From assembly GCF_014270105.1 (NCBI RefSeq), contig NZ_JACNMF010000003.1, forward strand, positions 668,526 through 732,525: a stretch of 64,000 bases of DNA, read 5' to 3'. The DNA is from Hyunsoonleella aquatilis. Lineage in GTDB: Bacteria; Bacteroidota; Bacteroidia; Flavobacteriales; Flavobacteriaceae. The position numbers and the translations under genes are program-made. Of the stretch, positions 15,014 through 23,430 are shown one piece after another (the first letter of the stretch is position 1; the number at the start of each line of letters is the position of its first letter). The notes under the pieces were generated by a model. The model searched no databases, was not told the DNA's origin, and worked only from the letters and a program-made list of their open reading frames with translations.

Positions 15014-15059
15014 GATTCCTGCTTTCGCTTCGACCACGCTCAGCGACCACGCAGGAATT
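15014..15059. repeat. GATTCCTGC...GCAGGAAT inverted-repeat element
   Basis: ATTCCTGC (15015-15022) and GCAGGAAT (15051-15058) face each other across 28 bases. The arm sequence is related to the AATGCAGGAATC part of the element at 25788-25859, so both may belong to one family of short palindromic repeats. Confidence 0.5.
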
Positions 15060-15109
15060 AAAAAACAGCCAGTACCAAGTTGTTGAATCGCAACTTTAGG
15101 TACCGGCCG
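15060..15109 (-). terminator. Intrinsic terminator after the cytolysin-like gene
   Basis: A long stem is formed by CAGCCAGTACCAAGTTG (15066-15082) and 15091-15109, with A's at 15060-15065 giving the U tract on the minus transcript. It begins 28 bases past the stop codon. Confidence 0.75.
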
Positions 15110-15137
15110 TACAAACTAACTTAAATAATTTATGAGT

Positions 15138-16685
15138 TTACTTTCGTCTTACGGAAACTTGGGTGCATATGCCTATTACATTTTTCTTTGAACAGTACAC
15201 CTCGTATTTTTCGTCACTTTCCATGTAGCCTTCGCTAAACTCTCCGAGGTATTTCCAGGTGATGTCCCAAAGCTCAAATTGTACCTTTACGCTATGGGCG
15301 CCACTTGGTGGTCTTGCCGTTACCGGAGGATCGTTTTTCTTTACTTTTTTCCAGTTGGTATAAGCAATGGCTTGAGAGCCCTTTTTCTTGTACTGAAAAC
15401 GGAATCTGGCATCTTGTCCAAAATTGTTATCCACACTGGCATTGGCATGGGAATACTCCTTGGTGCTGCAATCTACAATGCTATAATCGGTAGTATAGCC
15501 CATTTTGGCAAAGGTGTTATCCTTTAAATATCTTATGGTATAGGCAATTGGCACACCAGGATTGTTTCTGCTGTACACAGCATTTTCACCAGTGATAATG
15601 TGCTTTAGCGACGCAAAACCATTGGCAGTAACGGCTTCGGAAGCTACTTCGGCATTACCTCCGATAGTCACCACGGTGATGCTCGATTTTTTCAATACCT
15701 CGTCATATTCTGAATTCACGGTACCCGTTCCGTTCGCCGCACCCGTGGCATATTCCAATACCAAATCCAAATCGATGGATTTGCGCATATCGGTGGTTTC
15801 CATTCTGAACATAATGATTCGTCCGTAGGACACCGAATTGATATATGCTGGCGGGGTATCAGAATCCATAGCGCCTTCAACTTGTGCCAATGTAACTTCT
15901 GGTCCAAATACGCTATCTGATGAACCTGGAGTATCCATAGTAACCGTATAGAATACCTGTTTGTAAACCATGGCCGCAACACGTTTAGTAGTGCTGGATT
16001 CGTACTCCAATTGGGAAGCTACCGAGCCGTTGGCCCACTCTACGTTCAACCCAACATCCAAACTTAATTGTTTAGAGGAATAGGACGTGTTGGCTTGATA
16101 GGTAGAATTTGCGGCATTGACATAGCCTTCCTGATAGGCGTTGGCGTTCCACCACTCTAAGGCACCGTCAATGCTGGATTGCACGTTTGAGTTTCTAGGG
16201 TCTTCCACAACTATAGTCCCCTGCTCCCCCATCCCCGGCAGATCCAATCTTAAAGTAACGGGCGATCTGTCCAAAGTAATAGGGTCTGGCATACCGTCCA
16301 GCATGCCTTGGTTGCCAACCACTAAGGCTCCTGGCCAAATAATGCCGTTGGTGGGACGCAAAATAGCTACATCGTCAAAATTAGTTTCCAAACTATACTT
16401 TTTGGTATTACAAGTTGTGGTGTAACCAAGACTATTGGTCGGCGAAGAGTTTCTATTGCTCGTAAGCGAGCGTTCTGAGGGTTGCCCTCCTGTTTCTTGA
16501 ACGTTTAGCATGGAACTAGCATTGTAGCTTAAACTGGATACGTAATCCTTAATATCCGTTGCCTCAGGGTTTGTTTTTGGTCCCGGGTCGGTCATTTCAT
16601 CCTTACTACATGCAAAACATAGTATAAGAATGGTAAAGCAGGTCACTTTAAAAAGGGGTTTGAATGTTAACAGCGGTGTTTTCAT
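15138..16685 (-). CDS. Cholesterol-dependent-cytolysin-like (thiol-activated cytolysin family) surface lipoprotein
   Basis: 515 residues. A lipoprotein signal peptide ends at Cys26 (LCFA-C), followed by SKDE, which resembles the Bacteroidota surface-export signal. Near residue 118, IWPGALVVGNQGMLDG and then RSPVTLRLDLPGM reproduce the conserved start of the pore-forming core. The segment YINSVSYGRIIMFRMET and the paired glycines of VTIGGNAEVASEAV (near 341) match the domain-3 hinge region. The transmembrane-hairpin regions lie between. The C-terminal portion (about 395-515) is domain-4-like, but the cholesterol-binding undecapeptide ECTGLAWEWWR is absent; two cysteines (YCSKKNVIGICT) may form a disulfide. 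CDC-like proteins are known in Bacteroidota such as Elizabethkingia. Target membrane unknown. Divergent from two HTH regulators. Confidence 0.85.
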   Translation of the reverse strand: MKTPLLTFKPLFKVTCFTILILCFACSKDEMTDPGPKTNPEATDIKDYVSSLSYNASSMLNVQETGGQPSERSLTSNRNSSPTNSLGYTTTCNTKKYSLETNFDDVAILRPTNGIIWPGALVVGNQGMLDGMPDPITLDRSPVTLRLDLPGMGEQGTIVVEDPRNSNVQSSIDGALEWWNANAYQEGYVNAANSTYQANTSYSSKQLSLDVGLNVEWANGSVASQLEYESSTTKRVAAMVYKQVFYTVTMDTPGSSDSVFGPEVTLAQVEGAMDSDTPPAYINSVSYGRIIMFRMETTDMRKSIDLDLVLEYATGAANGTGTVNSEYDEVLKKSSITVVTIGGNAEVASEAVTANGFASLKHIITGENAVYSRNNPGVPIAYTIRYLKDNTFAKMGYTTDYSIVDCSTKEYSHANASVDNNFGQDARFRFQYKKKGSQAIAYTNWKKVKKNDPPVTARPPSGAHSVKVQFELWDITWKYLGEFSEGYMESDEKYEVYCSKKNVIGICTQVSVRRK

Positions 16686-16713
16686 AATGTTATATTTTTT
16701 AGATTCAACACTC

Positions 16714-16721
16714 CAAACCTA
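16714..16721 (-). promoter_or_regulatory. -7 promoter box of the cytolysin-like gene
   Basis: On the minus strand TAGGTTTG fits TAnnTTTG, 28 bases before the ATG. No good -33 TTTG is present at the usual spacing, which would suit a promoter that needs an activator. The GGACAA pair at 16755-16772 would lie about 45-60 bases upstream of transcription start. Confidence 0.5.
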
Positions 16722-16754
16722 ACCATGAAAACAAGCAAAAAAGAATTTATTGGG

Positions 16755-16772
16755 TGGACAAATAGGGGACAA
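16755..16772. promoter_or_regulatory. GGACAA direct-repeat pair (cytolysin side)
   Basis: TGGACAA (16755-16761) and GGGACAA (16766-16772), 11 bp from start to start, that is about one helical turn. Candidate binding site of a regulator that contacts one DNA face. Confidence 0.5.
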
Positions 16773-16897
16773 CAGCTGAAAATGCGACTTCATTTTCCAT
16801 AGGACAAGCTATTTCAAAAATCACAGAATAAAATTATAATATATTGATTTTCAATTATTTGAAAATATTTTGAAACCAGACATGGACGCGAAAAGTA

Positions 16898-16915
16898 TGG
16901 ACAAGCTATGGACAA
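16898..16915. promoter_or_regulatory. GGACAA direct-repeat pair (regulator side)
   Basis: TGGACAAGCTA is followed directly by TGGACAA, again with an 11-bp period, about 80 bases before the TPR regulator's ATG. Confidence 0.5.
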
Positions 16916-16993
16916 GGGTGTTTTGGGCGAAATCGATGCGTGTCATATGGATAGATATAATATTTAACTTAGCGGGAGCTAATTTTCTTGAAA

Positions 16994-18877
16994 ATGAAGA
17001 ACCTCAACCCACTTTTTTTGTTAATGATTTTCGCATTTTGTTCTACTGGGTATGCTCAAAGTGAAAAAGAAGTTGATAGTTTAAATTCATTATTCGAAAA
17101 CCAGAAGAGCATATCAGGTAAAGTTTCTGTGTTGTCCGATATTTTTGATTTCTATTTATATAAGAATACGAAAAAGTCAAAACAATATGCCGAAAGGGTT
17201 TTATCTCTTTCCACAAAAGAAAATTATGAAACAGGAATTATAACTGGAAATTTTCTTAATGGAAATTATTATCTCACAACAAAAGAGAACGATTCTGCAA
17301 TATATTACTATGAGAAAACCTTAGCCTATGCAAAAAAGTACAACAGCAACTTGATGGTTGCGAGTGCCATGGCAAATATATCGGTTATCGAAGGAGAAAA
17401 GGGCAATTACATAAAGGCTATAAAGCTTATGGATAGCGTTGCCAAAATCAATCTTAAAGAGAACGATTTTCTTAATTACGGTGTGACCATCAACAACAGG
17501 GCTTACCATTATTATGAACAAGGCGATTATTTAAAAGCCATGGAGGGCTATTTGGAAGCCATCAGAGTTTTGGACACCATTGATAGGGATATTTACAGAA
17601 GAGCAGATGTTTACCGAAATATTAGTAAACTTAATGCGAAACAAAACAGTTTTGAACAAGCTTTGGAATATCTTTTTAAAGCGCTGGAGATTTATAAAAA
17701 AACCGATGATAATCTTTTCGAAGCATATACCTTGAATGATATTGGCAACACCTACCATTTTTTGGAAAACCATGAAGAAGCCATCAAATATTACGAGAAA
17801 AGTATTCAACTGAGCAAGGTTCATGATATCAAAGATAATCTTGTAAATACCTATGGGAATTTAGCGGATACTTACAAGGACCAAAAGAGATACCTGCTGG
17901 CCTTGGAAAATTTTAACAAACAGCAGGACTATTTGGTTTATGACCAATCATTTCTCAACCGGGTGGTAGGTTTAAATCAAATTGGAGAAACCTACTGGCT
18001 CATGAGCGATTACCCCAATGCCCTGAAAACACTAAATACTTCTATAAAACTATGCGACTCCCTCAACATCAACGATGAACTGAAATCTGCCCTGGAACAG
18101 AGATCCCTCGTTTATGAAAAGATGGGAAACTATATAAAGGCATTATCGGACAGAAAACGGGTAGGTAGTTTAAGCGATAGTATTTATAACATTGAAAAAT
18201 CCAAACAGATCGAAAAACTCCAAATAAGCTACGAAACTGAAAAAAAGGAAACAGAGCTGGCCTTTAAGGCCAAAACAATTGAAAACCTGAACCAGGAAGT
18301 TGAAATCAGTAATTTAAGAAATGGGCTATATGCAGGAGGCATGTTTACATTCATTGCCGTTTCAGGACTACTATATTTTGGGTTTAAGCAAAGAATAAAA
18401 AAGAACCGGACAGAGCGCGAAAAACAGGAGGCTATTTACAAACAGGAAATCGAGTTTAAGAAAAAAGAATTGGCCACACAAACACTGCATTTGGTTCAAA
18501 AAAATACTTTTATCCAAGAGCTGAAGGATAATTTGGAAAAAATAAAACGGTCTCCTGAATTATTTAAAGTTGAGTTCAGAAGATTGGTAATGCTTTTGAA
18601 AAAAGAAAGCGCGGAAGACAAAGATTGGGAAGTATTCAAATCCTACTTTACGGAAGTACACAATAATTTTGACCATAAAATTAAAGAGGTGTATCCAGAT
18701 ATTACCGAAAAAGAAATGCGCTTGGCCTCTTTTTTACGGATGAATTTGTCCACCAAGGAAATCGCTTCGATGCTCAATGTATTGCCCGAAAGTGTGCTGA
18801 AAAGCAAGTACCGATTGAAAAAGAAACTGGTTTTGGATAAGGATACCGATTTGAATCATTTCCTTAATGCTTTATAA
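16994..18877 (+). CDS. TPR-membrane-HTH regulator 1
   Basis: 627 residues from ATG 16994 (a TTG two codons upstream is also possible; the ATG gives the same length as the tandem paralogue). A signal peptide at 1-21 (ends STGYAQ) is followed by about eight TPR repeats to roughly 400 (for example EEAIKYYEKSIQLSKVHD). Then come a coiled coil, one membrane helix at about 447-467 (LYAGGMFTFIAVSGLLYFGF), a basic coiled coil (KNRTEREKQEAIYKQEIEF), and a C-terminal LuxR-like helix-turn-helix near 573-625 (LRMNLSTKEIASMLNVLPES). The periplasmic TPR part probably senses a protein or signal and the cytoplasmic HTH would bind DNA near the membrane (inference). The product starts 308 bases from the cytolysin-like gene on the opposite strand, so regulation of that gene is plausible. 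Confidence 0.85.
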   Translation: MKNLNPLFLLMIFAFCSTGYAQSEKEVDSLNSLFENQKSISGKVSVLSDIFDFYLYKNTKKSKQYAERVLSLSTKENYETGIITGNFLNGNYYLTTKENDSAIYYYEKTLAYAKKYNSNLMVASAMANISVIEGEKGNYIKAIKLMDSVAKINLKENDFLNYGVTINNRAYHYYEQGDYLKAMEGYLEAIRVLDTIDRDIYRRADVYRNISKLNAKQNSFEQALEYLFKALEIYKKTDDNLFEAYTLNDIGNTYHFLENHEEAIKYYEKSIQLSKVHDIKDNLVNTYGNLADTYKDQKRYLLALENFNKQQDYLVYDQSFLNRVVGLNQIGETYWLMSDYPNALKTLNTSIKLCDSLNINDELKSALEQRSLVYEKMGNYIKALSDRKRVGSLSDSIYNIEKSKQIEKLQISYETEKKETELAFKAKTIENLNQEVEISNLRNGLYAGGMFTFIAVSGLLYFGFKQRIKKNRTEREKQEAIYKQEIEFKKKELATQTLHLVQKNTFIQELKDNLEKIKRSPELFKVEFRRLVMLLKKESAEDKDWEVFKSYFTEVHNNFDHKIKEVYPDITEKEMRLASFLRMNLSTKEIASMLNVLPESVLKSKYRLKKKLVLDKDTDLNHFLNAL

Positions 18878-18889
18878 AAATTTTGGATT

Positions 18890-20773
18890 ATGGCTTTGAG
18901 ATTTTTTCTAATGCTTTTTGTGGGATGCGGCATTTTTTGCGTTGGCCAGAATAAATCTGATGCTGAGATTGATTATTTACTTCAGCGCCTGCAAACCTCA
19001 AAAAAGGATTCGGTAAGAATTGAAATTTTGGATAATCTCTGGTATCAATTCGCTTATAATGAGCCTAAGCAAGCTGTGGACTATGCCAAAATGGCCATTT
19101 CAGAATCAAAAGAACTAAATTATGAATACGGAATTGCTAGAGGATATCAAAGGCTAGGTATTGCATATTCCAATATGAGCCAATATGATAGTTCCAATAT
19201 TGCGTACGATCAATCCTTAAAGCTTTTTGAAAAGACAAACAATGTTAATTCCATGGGGTTGATACTTCATAACAAAGCCATAAACTTTAAGGATTTAGTA
19301 CAATACGATAGTGCCATGTACTACAACGATTTGGCTTATGAAAAATATATTCAGGCCAATGACACTGTAAGAATAGCCGATATTTATGGCCTTAGGGGAA
19401 GTATTTACTCAGAAAAGGGGCAGTTTTTGCTATCGCTAAAAAACACACTCAAAGAAGCATCTATCTATAAAAACAAAGACACCCTGAGGTATGCCGATGC
19501 TTTATTAAGTCTTGCTATGGTGCAATCCATAACCGGTTCATCTGCGGAAGCCCGAAAATCCTTTAGAAACTGCATTGCAATTTATAGAACCAAGAATGAC
19601 AATTACTTTTTGTGTAAGGCCTATCGCGAACTGGGTTTTGATTATGGCGAGAAAACTCCCAAGCATATTGATAGTGCCTCTTTTTATTTAGAAAAAGCCG
19701 TGAAACTTGCTAAAACCATTAACAACACAGGGATGGAAGTGGCCGCTCTTAGTTTTCTCGGAGACCTTAAGTTTGATATTGGAAAATATGCCGAAGCTAA
19801 AACACACTACACCAAAGGATTAAGAAGGTCCAATACTTTGGATAACCATATTTCAGTGGCCTCAATCCTGTTGGGACTAAGCGATATTAGTATCTATGAA
19901 AAAAGCTATGAGTTAGCTAAAACATACGCACAACAAGCCCTTGATATTGCTTCAAGGGACAAACTAAATCAGGATATAAGCGAAGCCTATAAAACACTAC
20001 ACAAAATTCATCAAGAAACAGGTGATTTCAAAAAAGCCCTTTATTATCTAGAGAAGCATAAATCCATTAGTGATAGCATCTACAATATAGAGAAAACCAA
20101 TAAGATTAACGAACTTCAGGTACTTTTCGATATTGAGAAGAAGGAAGCTGCTTTAGATTTGAAACAAAAGACTATTCAAAACCTTAATCAAAAGGTAGAA
20201 ATAGGAAACCTTAAAAAAGGGTTGTATGCATTCGGTATGTTTGCATTTATCGCCCTATCCATATTACTCTATTTGGTTTTCAAACAAAACGTCAGGAAAA
20301 ATAGATTAGAACGCGAAAAACAGGAAACTATATACAAGCAAGAATTGGAATTTAAAAAGAAGGAACTTGCCTCCCAAACATTACATTTGGTTCAAAAAAA
20401 CACTTTTATCCAGGAGTTAAAGGAGAATCTAGAAAAAATCGAGGAATCTCCAGAACTATTCAAAGTTGTATTTCGGCGCCTAGCTATGCTCCTAAAAAAA
20501 GAAAATGCAGACGACAAGGATTGGGAAGTATTCAAATCCTATTTTATTGAGGTACACAATAACTTTGACCAAAAAATAAAATCCATATATCCGGATATTA
20601 GTGAAAAAGAAATGCGATTGGCCTCTTTTTTACGGATGAATTTGTCCACCAAGGAAATTGCTTCTATGCTAAATGTACTTCCAGACAGTGTTTCAAAGTC
20701 GAAGTACAGGTTAAAAAAGAAACTCAATTTGGACAAAAACACCGATCTATTCCAGTTTTTAAGTGAGTTGTAA
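18890..20773 (+). CDS. TPR-membrane-HTH regulator 2 (tandem paralogue)
   Basis: 627 residues with the same architecture as the preceding gene: signal peptide 1-19, TPR array (YDSSNIAYDQSLKLFEK), membrane helix near 447-466 (LYAFGMFAFIALSILLYLVF) and a C-terminal HTH. The last 200 residues are nearly identical between the two (ASFLRMNLSTKEIASMLNVL occurs in both), while the TPR halves have diverged strongly. This suggests shared DNA targets with different input signals. It starts 12 bases after the first paralogue's stop, so both form one transcript. Confidence 0.85.
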   Translation: MALRFFLMLFVGCGIFCVGQNKSDAEIDYLLQRLQTSKKDSVRIEILDNLWYQFAYNEPKQAVDYAKMAISESKELNYEYGIARGYQRLGIAYSNMSQYDSSNIAYDQSLKLFEKTNNVNSMGLILHNKAINFKDLVQYDSAMYYNDLAYEKYIQANDTVRIADIYGLRGSIYSEKGQFLLSLKNTLKEASIYKNKDTLRYADALLSLAMVQSITGSSAEARKSFRNCIAIYRTKNDNYFLCKAYRELGFDYGEKTPKHIDSASFYLEKAVKLAKTINNTGMEVAALSFLGDLKFDIGKYAEAKTHYTKGLRRSNTLDNHISVASILLGLSDISIYEKSYELAKTYAQQALDIASRDKLNQDISEAYKTLHKIHQETGDFKKALYYLEKHKSISDSIYNIEKTNKINELQVLFDIEKKEAALDLKQKTIQNLNQKVEIGNLKKGLYAFGMFAFIALSILLYLVFKQNVRKNRLEREKQETIYKQELEFKKKELASQTLHLVQKNTFIQELKENLEKIEESPELFKVVFRRLAMLLKKENADDKDWEVFKSYFIEVHNNFDQKIKSIYPDISEKEMRLASFLRMNLSTKEIASMLNVLPDSVSKSKYRLKKKLNLDKNTDLFQFLSEL

Positions 20774-20779
20774 AGACCG

Positions 20780-20787
20780 TATCTTTG
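20780..20787 (+). promoter_or_regulatory. -7 promoter box placed for a near-leaderless DCC transcript
   Basis: TATCTTTG fits TAnnTTTG and ends only 4 bases before the ATG at 20792, so transcription would start at or next to the start codon. The box overlaps the intergenic gap after regulator 2. Confidence 0.45.
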
Positions 20788-20791
20788 CACT

Positions 20792-21211
20792 ATGGAATTT
20801 GGTGTTCTAAAAGATAAAAAACTAATACTGTTTGATGGGGTTTGCAATCTTTGTAATTCCTCTGTACTTTACGTTATCAAACGGGACAAAACCAATCAGT
20901 TTATGTTCACTGCCCTGCAAAGTGAGGCTGGGCAACAAGTTATTGACCACTTTAAAATTGACACCTCAAAAGTAGATTCCATTTTATTGTACACTCCTGA
21001 AAAAGGCATCACGTACAAAAGCACTGCCGCTTTAAAAATAGCATCAAAGCTAGGCTTTCCAACCAACTTATTGAGTGTATTTTTAATTGTCCCATCTTTC
21101 ATTCGAAATTGGGTGTATGATTTTGTTGCCAAAAACCGTTACAAATGGTATGGCAAAAAGGATGCCTGTATGATTCCTACGCCGGAGTTACGGAGTAAAT
21201 TTTTGGAGTAG
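20792..21211 (+). CDS. DCC family thiol-disulfide oxidoreductase-like protein (DUF393)
   Basis: 139 residues. The family's name-giving motif is DGVCNLCN at about 14-21, a CxxC-type centre in a thioredoxin-like fold, preceded by the hydrophobic strand KLILF. Further family features are FTALQSEAGQQ and the C-terminal RYKWYGKKDACMIPTPELRSKF. Members are thought to act in thiol redox chemistry, but substrates are undefined. No membrane anchor is apparent. It stands 18 bases after regulator 2 and has its own promoter-like box. Confidence 0.85.
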   Translation: MEFGVLKDKKLILFDGVCNLCNSSVLYVIKRDKTNQFMFTALQSEAGQQVIDHFKIDTSKVDSILLYTPEKGITYKSTAALKIASKLGFPTNLLSVFLIVPSFIRNWVYDFVAKNRYKWYGKKDACMIPTPELRSKFLE

Positions 21212-21319
21212 CCTAATTGTAACACACTGTTTACTCATTACTTCTTTTCACTGACTCTTTTCTGTTTTTAAACATTGGATGTTGAACCTAGTTTTACCTA
21301 AAACTTAAATATCACCATC

Positions 21320-23413
21320 ATGAAATGTCTTATCTTTTTATTGTTATTCAGCCCTATCATACTTTTTGCAAACCCAACCAACCCAACAAAATCTTCGGTA
21401 AAAGCTGTCACGGTTTTTGTGGATGGCGCAGAAGTTACTCGTTCCGCAACGATCACTCTTCCAGCAGGCACTACCGAATTCACTTTTACCAAACTATCAC
21501 CACACATTAAGGAAAATAGCATACAGATCTCTGGGTTGAATGGCGCCTCTATCCTATCCTTGAATTACGCCATTAACCATATCAATAAATTAGATAAAAC
21601 CGATGCGGTTGAGAAATTTCAAAACGAAATTGAAAGCCTCAAGGATGCCATTCAAATAGAAGACAATCTTATGGAGGGCTTTGAGCAGGAAATAAAAATC
21701 ATTGAAGAAAACAGGTCGTTGGGCAATAATAGTGAAGTGGTTAACTTGGAAAAACTAAAACAGTTTGCATCCTACTACAGACAACGCATTACCCAACTCA
21801 ACAACTTGATGCACCAATCTCTAAAAAAGAAGAAAGCCCTTCAAAAAGATATCAATGACATAATGAAACAATTGGCCGAACTGAACGTGGACGATAAAAT
21901 CCAAACCGGTGAAATTAAGGTGAAACTGACTACCAATACTTCAAAGCAACTTCAACTTAAAATAAAATACAATGTTTCAAACGCCGGCTGGTTTCCCATT
22001 TACGATTTAAAAGCCAAAGACATTAGCAAGCCTTTGGAGCTACACTATAAAGCACATGTGTACCAAACTACCGGTGTAAGCTGGGATAACATAAAACTAA
22101 CTTTGTCTACTAACGACCCGAATACCAACAATCTAAAACCAGAAATGCATCCGAAATATTTAAATTTTGTCAGCCATAACTATAATTCAGATAATGCAAC
22201 AAAACGCTATGATTACAAACACAATCCTTTTGTAAGGCACGTTACGGGAACCATTACTGATGCCTCGGGCATTCCACTTCCGGGAGCAAATATTCTTTTA
22301 AAAGGCACCAGCATTGGCACTACATCCGATTTTGATGGGAATTTTACAATTGATCCGAAAGGCGCCAAGGAATTGGTAGTATCTTACGTAGGATTTGTTT
22401 CAGAAACGATTCCCATTCATTCCAGCGTCATCAATTTGAGTTTGCAAGAGGATGCTTCTCAATTGGATGAAGTAGTTGTTGTTGGCTATGGAACTAAAAA
22501 GAAGCAGAACACAACAGGAGCTATTTCCGCTGTAAAAGCGGAAAGCCTACAAGGACGAGCTTCAGGAATACACATTAGAGGTGTCTCTAGCATAAATTCT
22601 TATGAAGAACCATTATATGTAATTGATGGAAAAATTACGAGCGCAAGTAACTATAGCAATATCCATCCCGATATGATTGCCAACGTTGAAGTTTTAAAAG
22701 GTGCATCCGCAAAAAGTATTTATGGCAATCGCGCTTCAAACGGTGTGGTCCTAATCACCACCAAAAAAGGAACACAAACCTCAAATGGGGATATTATTTC
22801 CGAAGGCATTACCAATACCAATTTCGAAATCAAAAAATTATCCACTATTGGTTCGGACGGTGATGTTACCGTGATTGAAATTGAAAACTACAGTGTACCG
22901 GCAACTTTTACATATTACACGGCACCGGTTATCAATGAGAATGTATTTCTCACTGCGAAAATTGGCGATTGGCAAAAACTAAACCTGCTACCGGGTGAAG
23001 CCAATATCTATTTTGAGGATAGCTATTCAGGGATTACCGCTATAAACCCCTACGCCACTACAGATAGTTTAACAGTTTCTCTAGGGATTGACCCCAATGT
23101 TGTGGTGACCCGAAAACCGACCAACAATTTTAAAAAGACCAATTTTGTCGGCAATAACAGAATCCTTGAAAAGTCGTATCAAATTGAAATCAAAAACAAT
23201 AAAAAAACACCGATTGATGTACAGATTGTGGATAGAATACCCGTGAGCCAAAACAAGGACATTAAAGTAGATGATATCGACTCGGGCATCTCGGAATACA
23301 ATGCGAAAAAAGGCATCATGAAATGGAAAACAAAAATTGATGCCACAGAATCTAAAATTTATAAATTTGGGTATACGGTGAAATATCCGCGGTATCGGAA
23401 GGTTAGTTTGTAA
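21320..23413 (+). CDS. Secreted DUF4139 (MuiA-like) protein with inserted CarboxypepD-reg/plug module
   Basis: 697 residues. After a signal peptide (1-17, ends ILFA) come the DUF4140-like N-terminal domain (VTVFVDGAEVTRSATITLPAG), a coiled coil (about 95-190) and the first part of DUF4139 (NAGWFPIYDLKAKD, YQTTGVSWDNIKLTLST). At about residues 305-500 a foreign-looking block interrupts DUF4139: a carboxypeptidase-regulatory-like domain (GTITDASGIPLPGANILLKG), the joint VVVVGYGTKKKQNTTGAI and a plug-like segment (IYGNRASNGVVLITTKKG). DUF4139 then resumes (FTYYTAPVINENVFLTAKIG) to the end. Function unknown; MuiA-like proteins were linked to surface polysaccharide in other bacteria, which may not apply. 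Location: periplasm or outer membrane. Confidence 0.87.
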   Translation: MKCLIFLLLFSPIILFANPTNPTKSSVKAVTVFVDGAEVTRSATITLPAGTTEFTFTKLSPHIKENSIQISGLNGASILSLNYAINHINKLDKTDAVEKFQNEIESLKDAIQIEDNLMEGFEQEIKIIEENRSLGNNSEVVNLEKLKQFASYYRQRITQLNNLMHQSLKKKKALQKDINDIMKQLAELNVDDKIQTGEIKVKLTTNTSKQLQLKIKYNVSNAGWFPIYDLKAKDISKPLELHYKAHVYQTTGVSWDNIKLTLSTNDPNTNNLKPEMHPKYLNFVSHNYNSDNATKRYDYKHNPFVRHVTGTITDASGIPLPGANILLKGTSIGTTSDFDGNFTIDPKGAKELVVSYVGFVSETIPIHSSVINLSLQEDASQLDEVVVVGYGTKKKQNTTGAISAVKAESLQGRASGIHIRGVSSINSYEEPLYVIDGKITSASNYSNIHPDMIANVEVLKGASAKSIYGNRASNGVVLITTKKGTQTSNGDIISEGITNTNFEIKKLSTIGSDGDVTVIEIENYSVPATFTYYTAPVINENVFLTAKIGDWQKLNLLPGEANIYFEDSYSGITAINPYATTDSLTVSLGIDPNVVVTRKPTNNFKKTNFVGNNRILEKSYQIEIKNNKKTPIDVQIVDRIPVSQNKDIKVDDIDSGISEYNAKKGIMKWKTKIDATESKIYKFGYTVKYPRYRKVSL

Positions 23414-23430
23414 GTTTTAAAAGTAATAAA

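Larger units (their letters stand above)
14709..15137. other. Intergenic region with repeats and a terminator
   Basis: 429 bases without a gene. It holds the right inverted repeat of the cassette (14742-14756), a roughly 60-bp repeat (14763-14821) shared with 53470-53530, a GCAGGAAT inverted repeat (15015-15058) and the terminator of the cytolysin-like gene (15060-15109). Confidence 0.6.
16686..16993. promoter_or_regulatory. Divergent control region between the cytolysin-like gene and the TPR regulator
   Basis: 308 bases with several GGACAA hexamers all in plus orientation, at 16756, 16767, 16802, 16899 and 16910. Two pairs have a start-to-start spacing of exactly 11 bp. One pair lies about 70-90 bases upstream of each divergent start codon. 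GGACAAGCTAT occurs twice (16802-16812, 16899-16909). Confidence 0.55.

Noticed and set aside
15138..16685. Active classical cholesterol-dependent cytolysin
   Set aside because: The undecapeptide ECTGLAWEWWR and the Thr-Leu pair context cannot be found, so cholesterol binding is not claimed; only membership of the wider family is.
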